A stretch of 64,000 nt of DNA, from assembly GCA_013399305.1 (NCBI GenBank), contig VXAI01000019.1, positions 743,636 to 807,635 on the forward strand, read 5' to 3'. Both the position numbers and the translations under genes were made by a program. Shown in pieces: positions 39,724 to 51,185 of this stretch (positions are counted from its first letter, which is position 1; each line of letters starts with the position of its first letter). The notes beneath the pieces were generated by a model. The model ran no database searches, was not told where the DNA came from, and saw only the letters and a list, made by a program, of their open reading frames with translations. The DNA is from Rostratula benghalensis (Eukaryota > Chordata > Aves > Charadriiformes > Rostratulidae).

Positions 39724-39932
39724 GGATTTCCAATTCTTTCAGCCTTTCAACCCAAGAACTTTGATTATTCTCACTTTCTCCCAAACCTTCTTCACATCTG
39801 CACTGGAAGTGCAGTGCCCTAGACAGAGTACGTGAGCAGAAGCCTCACAAGTAGTAAGAGAACAAAAGATTATTTGATATAGGTTACAAAGCTCTGATCT
39901 ACTTTGTCTATTTTATGCCAGTATGCCTGCTG
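39724..39932 (-). mobile_element. Probable ancient CR1/L3-like LINE relic, antisense
   Basis: The plus strand here follows, with many changes, the antisense of the CR1 region downstream of reverse transcriptase. A 'leucine-rich' stretch (CTTCTTCACATC) is followed by GGAAGTGCAGTGCCC and an AAGCCTCACAAG segment, then TATGCCAGTATGCC, all in the order expected for CR1. Divergence is high and no reading frame survives. Both ends are approximate. The call is by eye only and could be wrong. Confidence 0.4.
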
Positions 39933-40208
39933 ATTGGAGAGCTTTTTTTCTTTTATGATTAGGCATATTTATTTTTTTTCCCCCCATGAAGTTTTCTATT
40001 TTCTTACCTAATCTAAACACAGATTTGGTGACAAACTCAGAAGTTCATATGATCCAATCCGATTTGTCTCAAATCTAGCTATTGACTCAAATTTTACTAA
40101 AGCAAACTCTGCAAAAATGGCATTTGATTGCAGAAAAATACCAAAAAACCAGAACAGACCAAAACATACAAATGCTGGAAGTGAAATTTCTATTGGTCCT
40201 CGTCTCTT

Positions 40209-40209
40209 N
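40209..40209. other. Single ambiguous base (N)
   Basis: One undetermined base. It is the second isolated ambiguity in the window. Confidence 0.99.
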
Positions 40210-42642
40210 CCTTTAAAAACAAGTTTTCTAGGGCAACATAGAGCTTGATTCTATCCCTTAATTATGGAAAGATCTATTCTGTCCCTTCAGCCTAATGGTA
40301 CTTTTTATTCTGCGATGCCTGCTTAGTCAGAATCAATGTACCCAGCTACCACTCCGTAAGCAGTGTTTTACACATTCTTTCTCAACGCCTGTCTGTGCAC
40401 ACAAATTCATGAATATGTCACACGTGTCTTTTTGATAACCTATTGAAAATGTACCTGAACTGTATATAGGAATTCCATGCGAAAATAAAAATCACAATAT
40501 TGCAGTTGGCAATAATAACAGTTGTACATTTTTAATAACTTGACTATATCTTTTCAGACCGACTTCATTGCTATGTTATTTAGCTGTTGATGCATCCTAT
40601 AACTGATCTTTACTGAGAGCCTGAGATATTTTACAATATCTATGACTCCTAAAAAAAAAGTTTTCATAACCTGAATCATAATGAAAGTCAAATTGCTTTG
40701 TTGGTTAAGAAAATAATTTCTAGATGTGCATTTCCTTTTTTTTTTTCCATTTTGAAATTTATAAGATAAAGAAAACAATGACATAAGAATATAAATTACA
40801 CACAAAATTTCCTTTTCTTTCCAATTTTAAACGGATGCTACCATGATGAGCAAAAAAATGTAGCAGTGATTGTGAACACACATAATGCATGAAGTCTCTT
40901 GTATATGTAGTTTACAAGCCAAGCTGTGCCATAAGTACCCTGATAGCAATAAGTGAGAGAGAGAGTTCTAAATCAAGAAACCGAAAATTTTTACTCATTG
41001 TGCCATGATTTGACAATGCTAAAACACCGTTCTATCAACAAGGAAGTTAAAAATAATTTCATTTGCATGGACTTTATCTCATTTTCATGTTCATCCATTT
41101 ACTACTTGTGCTGTATATGAATAAATGCTAACACAGCCAAAGATAATTTTGTCTTGAAAACACAGATGAAAGAATGCAGTGTTTGGTTTCGAATTTTCAC
41201 AGTAATATAACGAAAACTGGCTGACACCAAAATCTACTTCAAAACTAGAAGCTTTATGGAAAACTTCTATTTAATGGCCTAGATCTTTTGGGGTTTAATC
41301 TTCTTAAATAAACCTTCTATATTTTATCCTAAGACTGCAAGATTTCAGTTTTTCAAAGATTACTTTTTAATCTCTCCTTAACAAAATATAGTCCCTGTAC
41401 GAGTATACCCAACAGCTCAGTCTTTGTTCTGACTAAATACCTATTGGAATAATGTAATTTGATGGGTGAAACAGGAGACCAAGAGTAACAAGCTACAGAA
41501 GAAAACAATTTAACTGATCTCTGCGAGTAACCTACGTCTCCCCTGGGGAATGAGACTGGGGTACAGAATAAGGTATGATGAAAAAAATACCACAAAATTG
41601 AGAATAATGGAATGCAAAGCACTAATGACTCCACATTAAGAAGTCAAAGCAGCCAGTATCCTAAATTCGATCACAACTGAATGGGGTGGAGCTGATTTAG
41701 CCTCTTGACAATTCCTTATTACCATGGGGGTAGAGAAACAGCATTATCTTTCTTTTAATCAGCTCATAAGAAATTCTAAACATAATGAGAAGAGAAAGCC
41801 AGATGCAATCTGTAGCACTGTTTCCTATTCCTTCACCAAAACACAAAAGAAAGCTGCCCATTTCATACAGAGAGACCAAGCACCCCACAGGAGGTGCCCT
41901 GTACCTTCAGCCAAGACTGAAGATGCTCAGTACCTTGTAGACAAGGGTAGCAAATGACAACTGGATGCAAAATGTAAGAAGGATACTGTACTTCCAATAT
42001 CCTCCTCCTCTGTCCCATCCTCTCTTAAACAAACTGCCTATGTATTTAATATCAAAATAAATTTTAAAAAATAATAATAAAAAAAAAACAGGCAACATTT
42101 TCAGTGGTCATAATGAAGAGGAAAGAATTCGTGCCACTTGGCTAAGTATAACAGAAGTACCCAATGTACTTCAAAACCATTCACTGGGAATAAATAAGTG
42201 ATATACTACAAATCCACACCACAGCACTGTTCTGTTCACTGTAGATTTTAAAACATGTTACAAGGATGGTAATGTGGTGGATCACATACTGAACAGCATA
42301 CTGTATTTGATATTTCAATGAAAACGTTGTAGAACACATACAGCAGTGATTTCCCTTTGCAGAGGTGGCAGAAACCATCCACATCATATTTAACATTACA
42401 TGCTATGGGTTAGCATTTATTTGATAATCACAGCTCTCTATTGTGATAGGTATAGTTCAGTAATGTATGTAAATAAGTAAAGGACAGAAGCAAGTTCAAA
42501 TAATTAAAGTTTTCTTGTAAAATAAAAAAAAACAATCTAAATGTAAAGAGAACACAGTGGAAAAATAATCATCACACAAAATGTTTGCTGAGGAAAGTAT
42601 TATCAAGGCAATAAGAGACATACCAGAGAGACTTTGTAGCTG

Positions 42643-42680
42643 CCAAAAACCCAAAACCCAACAACAACAACAAAAAATAA
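42643..42680. repeat. A/C-rich tract with (AAC)n
   Basis: CCAAAAACCC-type sequence passes into an AAC array and a short A run. Confidence 0.85.
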
Positions 42681-43120
42681 TCCCAAACGCCCACCGAAAT
42701 CCAAACTAAGAATCACATTCTTACTGACAATGAAAAGAGAGGATATTCTCGTAATCAAAAGAGCAGCAATTAGGGATTTCAGTCAAGTAACTTAAGTATT
42801 ATGGGAATTAATGCTACAATCACTGTCTGAACTTGTCATAACAAGCACAAAGAAATGAAACATTATAATAAACTTAATGACAAGGTCTAAGAAAATCACA
42901 AGATCTGGAAGAGCATTGAAAATTTCTAGTTCCTATGTATAATTGTGATGAGACTCATTTAAATACCTAAAATAAAACAACCTTTTTTTTTTTTTTACTG
43001 TCTCCAGTAATACCATAATACATACACCTGTAATTAAATCACCTTCATTGACAAAGATTTAAATACAGAGGTGGTATTTCATAACCACAATAATTTGTTA
43101 AATTTTCAGAAGAAATTAGT

Positions 43121-43190
43121 TTTGCTGCAATTTTTGCTGCATTTGCTGCAATATTTGAAACAAGTATTAAAGCTGCATTTGAAACAAGGG
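43121..43190. repeat. Local degenerate tandem duplication
   Basis: TGCTGCA occurs three times in a T-rich setting (43121-43150). TTTGAAACAAG occurs twice (43154-43164 region and 43178-43188 region) with GCTGCA between. It looks like overlapping replication-slippage duplications of a short unit. Confidence 0.7.
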
Positions 43191-43686
43191 TTTGAAAATA
43201 ATATTTCTCATATTTCAGAGCTATTTTTCAGATCCCTATAGAGCAAGATTCCTCAACCTGAAAGGTCACAACTACAAATAAATCAAGACTGTCAACAACG
43301 AGAGCATCATGCTGTTAAAAGAAATAAAACGATTTATGGAGTTATACTTCTCACGACAAACCTTTATCAGGCTGCCATTTATCTAACTTCAAACACTTCT
43401 TTGTAGAACATCATTTTACTTTGCTTCTATTGTGAAATTACCTTTAAGTGTCCATTAAGAACTTTCCAGTTATTGAAAAAATAAATCAAGTTTGGGGCAT
43501 CTTTGATCAAAATAGTCTTTCGTTACCCATGCATTTTACTGCCAGTTCAACTAGAAACTGAAGTGCTAGGTGAAAATAGTGTATTACTGCTTTAGTAACT
43601 GATACAGGTATACATAGTTGCTAAATGCTGCAAAATGTTTATAACTGAAATTTTGTTTCCAGTGATCCTCAGAGAGAGGTTGTCAG

Positions 43687-43705
43687 AAAAAAAAAAAAAA
43701 AAAAA
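43687..43705. repeat. A19 homopolymer
   Basis: Nineteen consecutive A, the longest homopolymer in the window. No retroposed body is recognised before it. Confidence 0.9.
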
Positions 43706-44232
43706 TTCCGACTATGAATAATTCAAATAAATAATGGATTCTGGATGCTTACTATTTTTTTTTTTTTCACCATATGCGTCAGCATAACACAGATGTTTTT
43801 GGTTTCTGAGCTTTTAATACTTGTCTTCCTCCCATCTGTCCTTACTTCTAAGTACAATGTTAGGCTTTTCTATAAAATTAAATTTTATTAACAAAATTTT
43901 CTATTTGTTACTAAAAGATTCATTTGATTTCCACAAATAAGAAGTGATGCTAATGCATGAGTTCCGCTTAACAAGATAATTATACACTAACTTCTGTAGT
44001 GTGTCTTTTCCTAATGTCCATTATAAACATTTAATTTTTAGTAGGCCTTCCCAGCTTGAAGACAGAATTTATTCTAAAGTTTTTCACTGAGTGTGATATA
44101 GGTTTTTATAATAAATCACACTACATATTATGGTATGTTTTCATTAATGCATATAGGTGTTATAGTTTTAATGTTTTAGGTGTAATTTCATTCCTGCTGT
44201 TATTAATACAATTCTGTTAATAAACTTCTGCC

Positions 44233-44411
44233 CATAGAATGGTTAAAGTTGGAAGGGACCTTAAAGATCATCAAGTTCCAACCCCCTGCCATGGACAGGG
44301 ACACCTCCCACCAGACCAGGTTGCTCAAAGCCCCATCCAGCCTGGCCTTGAACCCCTCCAGGGATGGGGCAGCCACAGCTTCTCTGGGCAACCTGTTCCA
44401 GAGTCTCACCA
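44233..44411 (-). mobile_element. CR1 LINE 3' end, 5'-truncated, antisense
   Basis: On the minus strand this is the last part of CR1 ORF2 and its short 3' end. It includes the GGAACAGGTTGCCCAGAGA region, GGGGTTCAAGGCCAGGCTGG, the GGTGGGAGGTGTCCCTG segment and the terminal GGAAGGGACC-like signature, ending at CCATAGAATGG in plus orientation (44232-44242). The sequence is close to the common avian CR1 3' consensus as I remember it, so it is among the younger copies here. Severe 5' truncation is typical for CR1. It makes no functional protein. The 69-codon minus frame at 44203-44412 is the residue of the ORF2 C-terminus. Confidence 0.97.
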
Positions 44412-45574
44412 AAGCATGGTTTCACACCGACTAGCACAGAGATTTCCCATACCCAAAGGCAAGGCGGCGCTATGAACCTTGCTGAATTGCCCAGGATTTT
44501 CAGCAGCCTCAGAAGCTGTGCATCCCTCGTTTGTGAGCTTGCTTTACAAGGATTTACAGAAAGAAAAAAAAAAAAAAATATGTTTTGCTGTCTTGGGATA
44601 GGAAAACTCTTACATGCACGGCCTTCAGACAGAAGCATGTCTGAACTTTGGCAGCTTTGAGGGACTTCAACACTAAAATATACTGCTAAGAAATACAAGA
44701 CGACTAGATCATGTAACATTTTGTTGACTCAAAAACTTCTTTTGCCTCACCAAATATTATTTAGTTAATGCATGACAGAGAGAGACAGCTCCCATAGCAG
44801 AACAGCTAGGTAACATCACTAGGAACTAAAGAAGGGCAAGTCCAGATTGAATGATCTTGGCTACTTCAGATTGGAAGCAGCACCATGTCTACCTGTTTTG
44901 GTGACTTCACAAACGCTAGTTTCAGTATTTTTTAAGAAAGTTCCTTCACTTTATAATTTTTGTGTGAAAGTACTTAGCCAACATACTTGACTGGATTTTT
45001 TTTTATTTTTTTGCCTTTGAATAATTTCAATTTATGAAGTTAATTAAGTTGCAGGGAATGTGCTTTTGAAATTAAACAGTATTTTTCTTCAGGTAAGTAA
45101 ACAGTCATGTGTCCGATTGCCAAGGAAGCTTTACGTTTTGGGCAACCCTGGGGAGTCATGCTGAACTGTTGTCTGCTGCCCTGCTGAGACAAAAGGAGAA
45201 TTATTATCACTTGCCATCTTTGCCTTTAGTGAAAATGGGTTGTGAGTGGAGGAAAAATAATTCAACATGTTGGTTTACTATTGTGCATCTTGGTGTTGAA
45301 ACTGGTATTTTCCAGCTTCCAATTACGTGCAGTATGGGAAGGGATCTCCTGCAGTAACTTTTAGATGTCAAACAATCAAGAGATAACATTTCTTGGTAGA
45401 ATTTATAATTCCTTTAAAATCATTCACACGTGATGTTTCTGGATGTCTTTTGAGTAAGTTTTGTCAGAAATATTGTTGATGATGGTAAGGAATTGGGTTG
45501 CAGCCTCGAGCACAGTTTTGCTGAATATGCTACAGGCTATAAGGCTTTATAGGGCTATAACTCCCTTCAGAGTG
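44412..45574. other. Unique non-coding DNA, no gene seen
   Basis: This segment contains an A15 run (44564-44578) and no recognisable gene or transposon. The 152-codon minus frame at 44261-44719 starts here and runs out of register through the CR1 tail, so it is not a gene. Confidence 0.6.
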
Positions 45575-45669
45575 ATATTCTGAAAAGAAATATTCTGAAA
45601 AGAAATATTCTGAAAAGAAATATTCTGAAAAGAAATATTCTGAAAAGAAATATTCTGAAAAGAAATATT
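45575..45669. repeat. 15-bp minisatellite, six perfect copies
   Basis: The unit ATATTCTGAAAAGAA is repeated six times without a single mismatch (45575-45664) and is followed by five bases of a seventh copy. The identity of all units points to recent expansion or ongoing homogenisation, and copy number is likely to vary between individuals. The minus strand of each unit reads TTCTTTTCAG, a polypyrimidine tract plus AG, so the array contains six acceptor-like sites in series. The unit also holds a TTC-N-GAA palindrome. The period of 15 is divisible by three, but there is no open frame to use it. Confidence 0.98.
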
Positions 45670-48600
45670 ATTTCAGATGCAGTTAATGGTTTACCAGGCC
45701 ATTAACAACATGGAAGGTAAAAAAGAAAAAGATGCGCTAATTTATTAAGTATTAATTCAATATTGCCTTACCACATATTCCTCTCATTTTTAAATTGTTA
45801 TAGCTTGATCGTGTCTAAGTGAACAAAAATATTTAGTAAGATGTGTACATGTGTATATTTTTGTCTTTTTAATCTTTCTTTTTCTGATAAAAAACAGTTA
45901 AGTTCATAGAATGCATAATGCTAAAAGAGAATTTTACACTACAGCCCGGCCAACCAGATATTAGTACATTCTGCAAGAGCTATTAAAAAGTTCCTATAAA
46001 ATATGGCTGATTCCAACAATTTAAATTGAATTACATTACTCTGAAGATTACTGGTACTCACAATGTAGGTTTTAATGTATATTTTAGAAACAGCAATTAT
46101 TTTAGCAATTTTAAAGATATTATCTTGCTGGGTTTTTTGGTTGTTGTTTTTTTTTTCATTTGCTGAAACAGCTACCGAGTTTTTAACCTCCCACGACAGA
46201 GCTGATGTAGCTTTATCAGGAATGAAAGTCATTACGATACTGTGGATAAAGATTTAATGTAATAAGTAAAGCCTTTTATGAGCAGTTCATGGAACTTCTG
46301 TTTAGCTGAGATGTTTAATGGTGTTTCAGAAACTGAACTCAGTTTGACATGGGGATGCTTAAAGCTTAAGAAGACATTAACAGTTACTGAAATTCACAAC
46401 ATAAGAGGGTTTATATGAGTTACTATATTTGTCCTTCTTTCCCCATTAATCTTTTGTGCATCTGAGTGAGAAAGTACATTGTTTATAAAGAATTTCCACC
46501 AATCCAGCACTAGTATACCTGCAATCTTCTCTAATATGTACATTTCAAATATGGACAGGGTGATCTTTTAACACAACCTCACATAAAATATTCACGTATA
46601 ATGTCTTATGAAAAGACACATATTTGAGGAATCACACACTTCAATTATAGATAAACATAATGGACTTTTGGTGTCTTTCTCTTGTCACATACTACAACAA
46701 ATGTATTTATTTGAGACGCATTTTAAGAAGAAATTTGAAACTATTTCCTGTTAAGATACACAATTTTTATGCACCTATCTTTCCTCCTGCCTTTCTCCAG
46801 AACCTAAACTTTCCCTGACAAGGTTCCTTCTGGTGAATAGTAAGTTTTGGCCAGTGAAAAAAATACAATAACTTTCAAGTTTGCAGAATGATTGTAACCC
46901 AATGCAAGACAATAACAGGCGAGGAAAACTCACTGAGACAGAAATGTCCTGGATGCTATAAAACCTTCCTAGCTCATATTTTATTAAGACTTTACATAAA
47001 AAAACCTCATCAAATGGAAACAAGATTTGCAGTAATTTGCAGATATTATTACATAGTATTATAGGGAACTTTGTAATAGAAAGCCAACAGATGTTTTCAA
47101 TCAATTCAATTTCAAGTTTTAATTTCAATTCAAATAAATTTCAAACAAATTTGAAGCTACACAGTGGCTTATTTTTCAGATAAAACTCTCTAATGGAAAA
47201 ATAACCCAAATAATAAAGAAACTATGGAAATAGGGAAACAGAAGTGATGTAGTTTTACTTTACAAAGCAACATTTTCCTGGAAATTTTAACGGAGAACAA
47301 AACTGATTTTTATTTTTTTTGGTAACTTTTTCTGAGATGGCATCAGTTTAAAAGAAAGCTTTATGCTTTTTTTCGGAACAATTATACATCTCTTCATACA
47401 GTCCTTGTTCAGGGAAGAACCAGTGAAGTTTGATGACAAATCGAAAGTTACAAGGTCTCTTGCTTGTCTTCAGCTGCTGCATGACAATTTTGAATACTGG
47501 TTTGTTCATTTACTATAGCTCCTAATATTGGATTGAGTAAGCATAATCATTTTACTTTCTGCAATTTAAAATTTTGGCAAATTGTAATATTTTAACTTTT
47601 TCTACTGATACCTTTTAAAAAGATTTTCTATAAGGAAATAGCATGTTTGCATTCCATTAGAGAAACTTGAACACCTCAATAAAAAAAAAGCCATTTTTCA
47701 TCTCTAAGTAGACAGTGTCTTACTTCCTGTGTCATTAATCACTGTACAATTAAAGAATCAAACTTCAAAAAAATCTGCAATATTCTGATATTAAGATAAA
47801 TTATGTGATATTTAAAAAAATAACCAGAATAATTTTATTGCCCGTATTGATATCTATGGATCAATGTGATGTTAGGAAAAACCACAAGAATTGAGTTGTG
47901 GGCTCCTCCTTTTGCAGACCCCAGTGTAAAACTGTGGGTCTACATAGCTAGAGTTGACCTCTCCTGTGGTTATATCATTTATCCTCATCCAGTAGGACCC
48001 AACTAATAAACTTGAAAACAAGAGTTACTTATTATTTTTCTATAAATCAGTGACCCCATCTACCAGAACCTGGAAGTAAGCAGCACTCAGAGTTCAGTTA
48101 TAGCCAAAAGCACACAATGGCTGTTTTTTACCTGAGTAAACTAGCGATGATGAATTTTTTGCTCTCTCAAGAAAACCAGCTGTTTCACAGTCTCTTGGTC
48201 CTATGTCAGGCACAGACTGAAACTACTTAATTTCATATTTTCCTGATTTTAGGATGAAGTTGAACTACTCTTCCTGCCAGGCATTTGTTAACCGGCTTCA
48301 CGCTTGCAATTTTGTCCACAAAATCTGGCTAGGAGGATGGCATGGTACCAGCAAGCTGTAATTAAGAGAAAGCCCTAAAAACTAATAATGCTAATGTATT
48401 TTAAAGTTTAGAGCACACTTTAAATATTTCTCACAATCTCCAAGTAATACATTATTTTACTGGGTACACCATCACCTGCTTACAGTTTTATCAAATGTAT
48501 ACTGGCACTTGCCGTATCACCACTATTAAGTTACTATTGCAACCTCAACTTTGCATGGGACTTATTAACCAGAGAGACTAATTTAACAGAAGTACTGTAT

Positions 48601-48714
48601 CTTTGCTTTCCAGCCTATTCAATAAATTAGATTACTAAAGCTTTCCTGTACAACAAGCCTTTCAGTTCATTTAGTCAAAGTAAGAGATATAGATGTTAAC
48701 TGACAAGTTGTGTA
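45670..48714. other. Unique non-coding DNA, no gene seen
   Basis: This segment contains a T/G tract (46129-46157) and a degenerate TTTCAA-rich patch (47096-47153). A 117-codon minus frame at 46775-47128 has no recognisable domain. Confidence 0.6.
47096..47153. repeat. Degenerate TTTCAA/TTCAA repeat
   Basis: About five to six copies of TTTCAA or TCAATT-like hexamers lie within 58 bases at irregular spacing. It is a decayed short-unit repeat. Confidence 0.65.
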
Positions 48715-48815
48715 GATTAGCGGATATAGCTTTAAGTTGGAATTTAAGATACCTGGGTTAAATTCAGTTTGCTTTTACCAAACCATTTATCCTTTCCTCA
48801 CAACCTTTCAAATTT
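48715..48815 (+). mobile_element. Possible MIR-like SINE relic
   Basis: The segment TGGAATTTAAGATACCTGGG followed by TTAAATTC resembles the MIR 'gga-tcagac-cctgggttcaaatc' stretch, which includes the tRNA B box. Downstream ACCATTTATCCTTTCCTCA resembles the MIR core region. MIR elements are rare and highly decayed in birds. The resemblance is partial and judged by eye. Confidence 0.3.
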
Positions 48816-50664
48816 TTGTTCAAATTGGCCTTGCAAATCATATCAGATTTCAGCCACAAGCTTCAAACCATCCCATTGCATATGCAGAGGTGGGGTTTTT
48901 TGCTGTAGGACCTTTGTAAAGTTGCATTTTTATAAAGCTTCTTTCACAAGAGAAAACAAATTTAACTTTTAAGTTTCACTTACCTGTTGTGGGACAGAAA
49001 TGGACAGTTGCAGTAAGGATGTAGCTCAGCAAAGTTAAGGGTGAGCACAGCAAGAAAGGGCTAAGTGTCTCCTAAAGAGAAGAAAACCTCTGCTTAATTT
49101 CCCCCCTCCTTTTTTTGCCAGCTTTTGCTGGTAAGGACCCTCACATCCAGGGCAACAAGCAATAGTTCCCTTTGCCAGCCTAATTGACAAAACCAGACTA
49201 AATGTGTCAGCTATTTCCTGAAAATTGGAAGCTATTAGGCCCCAGCCAGGCCAGCTGTAGCTAATTTAAGGAGTCATGAGTGCACAAAAGCAGGAACTGC
49301 TGCTGGTAATGGTGGACATATGGGACTCAAGTCTCAAGCACTAAAGTTGTTGGGCTACTGGATTTTACTGTGTGAACAGGTGCTTCTCCACTGATTTCAG
49401 AACTGTTTTTGTTTTCTCCAGTAATGAACTTGTCCCAGACAGCCTCAGTGCATCTGAGCTTTGGGAAACCATAAATTGTTTTCATTTTTTTGCATGTGTT
49501 GATAGATTGCTGTTTATGCCTCCTACCTCCTCATGTCCTGACTCATCTTTTTGCATGTCTACCTCAGAGGTGTTGGTCAGTGACAGGTTATAAGCAAAAC
49601 CGTTTCCCAGCAGCCTCATTGCAAAATACCAGCTCAGTTTTCCAACTCAATTGTAACTTTTGCCATGCAAGCAATTCAACTTTGTGCTGTGCTTCAGTAT
49701 CAGACTTTAGCAGAAGATAATATATTGGCAGACTTTTTTTTATTTTTTCCCCTCAGTGTTTGCAAGTCAAATGTACAAAATTCGTCTTTGAAAATTTGAG
49801 ACTACCTTTTTCTTTTTCACCTTGCATTGATTGGGCTGACCTCACCCCAAATTCTTTAGCTTCTGCATTTTTTTTTAAATTACCTGTGATTTATAAACAG
49901 GTCTTTCTGATGAATATTCTCACTCCTTTATAAAGTTTGTTCTGCCTCATTGTAACCGCATCTAAGCTGTGTGAACCCTTTCTTTCCTTACAACACTCGG
50001 TATAATTTTTTTTTTGTGGGTTTTTTGTTTTTTTTTTCCTTTGTAAGAAGCATTCAGTCTGAACGACACCTTATTCTAGTCTCTGACCTGCAGCAAGAAA
50101 GCCTTTCTTGTAGTTCTCAGAAGTCTGACATTTAATCCTTTCATTCTCCCACTGACAAGCTGCTAAATGCACATGACTATGCCCTGGCCCAAATAAAGAT
50201 AGTGTGCCTGCAATGACACTAAGTCATAGAGCAGAAGGTCAGATACCACTCCGAATTTTTGTTATGAAATGACAGTAATGAATTATTAGCTACTCAAAAA
50301 CGCATATCACCGAGATCCACAAAAGTAACCCTGACTTCAAAAGACATTATTATCAATGTTCTGCTTTTGGAAGCTTGCCTGAAAAATATGATCCAATAAA
50401 AAAAATCCTTCATGTAATTATTAGAGCACACTGATGGGTGAGCATATGCTAATTTATGTTTACATATTTGATTTGTACATTTCTTAGTCACATATCTGGA
50501 GAAAACACATTCAACATTTTTCAGAAAAAAAACATTGAGCAGTCATGGAAAAGAAAGCTACATATTTTATATGTCTTATAGCTTTTTCATAGTATTATCC
50601 ATATTCAATTTTATTTCTGTAACAGACCGAATTGCACACCATTTAGTAACACATTGCAGTTTAT
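48816..50664. other. Unique non-coding DNA with a possible conserved element
   Basis: The 49170-49340 patch is GC-richer than its surroundings. It carries an E-box CAGCTG (49252-49257) next to a TAATT (49262-49266), a combination common in enhancers. A T/G-rich tract lies at 50006-50038. No gene was seen. Confidence 0.5.
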
Positions 50665-51185
50665 TCAGTCACTCCATCGTAGGATGTGCAGGCAGGGCTT
50701 GCCCCTAGTGAGGCCATACTGGCTGTCCCGACTCACCTCCCTGTCCTCTATGTGCCTTAGCATAGCTTCTAGGAGCATCTGTTCCATGATCTTCCCAAGC
50801 ACAGAGGTGAGGCTGACAGGTCAGTGGTTCCCAAGGTCCTCTTTTCTACCCTTTTTAAAAATGGGTGCCTTTTTCCAGTCCTCAGGGACTTTACCTGACT
50901 GCCTTGACTTCTCAAATACCGTGGAGAGTGGCTTGGAAACTATATCAATCAGTTCCCTCGGGACTCTGGGGTGCATCTCATCAGGTCCAATAGACTTCTG
51001 TATGTTTAGGTTCCTCAGGTAGTCACGAACTTGGTCTCCTACAGCCAGGAGAAATTTTGTTCCTCCAGTCCCCGCCTTATGATCCATCCTCTCAAGAGGT
51101 GTGAGGAGAAAGATTACCAGTGAAGATCAAAGCAAAAATGTACCTCAGCCATCTTCTCCTCCATCGTCCAAGTTTGCCGGCATTG
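50665..51185 (-). mobile_element. CR1 LINE internal fragment (N-terminal half of reverse transcriptase), antisense
   Basis: On the minus strand the DNA encodes the start of the CR1 reverse transcriptase. It carries the [12 protein letters not shown] segment, then Gly-Lys-Val-Pro-Glu-Asp-Trp, then [10 protein letters not shown] (codons within 51087-50821). Homology continues toward 50665 with the 'methionine-glutamine-leucine' stretch that precedes the FDTV box. An upstream CR1-like segment reaches about 51185. The copy stops before the catalytic Asp-Asp box and has no CR1 3' end. Because CR1 normally keeps its 3' end, the missing part was probably lost by a later deletion. An 88-codon open frame survives by chance. 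Confidence 0.95.

Larger units (their letters stand above)
39933..44232. other. Unique non-coding DNA, no gene seen
   Basis: No exon or transposon is recognised. The segment holds one N (40209), an A/C-rich tract (42643-42680), T14 (42983-42996), a local degenerate repeat (43121-43190), A19 (43687-43705) and T13 (43755-43767). Confidence 0.6.

Noticed and set aside
44261..44719. 152-codon minus frame as a gene
   Set aside because: It runs through the CR1 tail out of the ORF2 register and through an A15 run read as Phe. It is a shadow of repeat sequence.
45575..45664. Minisatellite as an array of heat-shock elements
   Set aside because: GAA and TTC words occur, but their spacing is off by one from the required 5-bp alternation, so the HSE pattern is not met.
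50654..51022. 122-codon plus frame across the CR1 fragment
   Set aside because: It is the antisense of the CR1 reverse transcriptase coding strand, not a separate gene.
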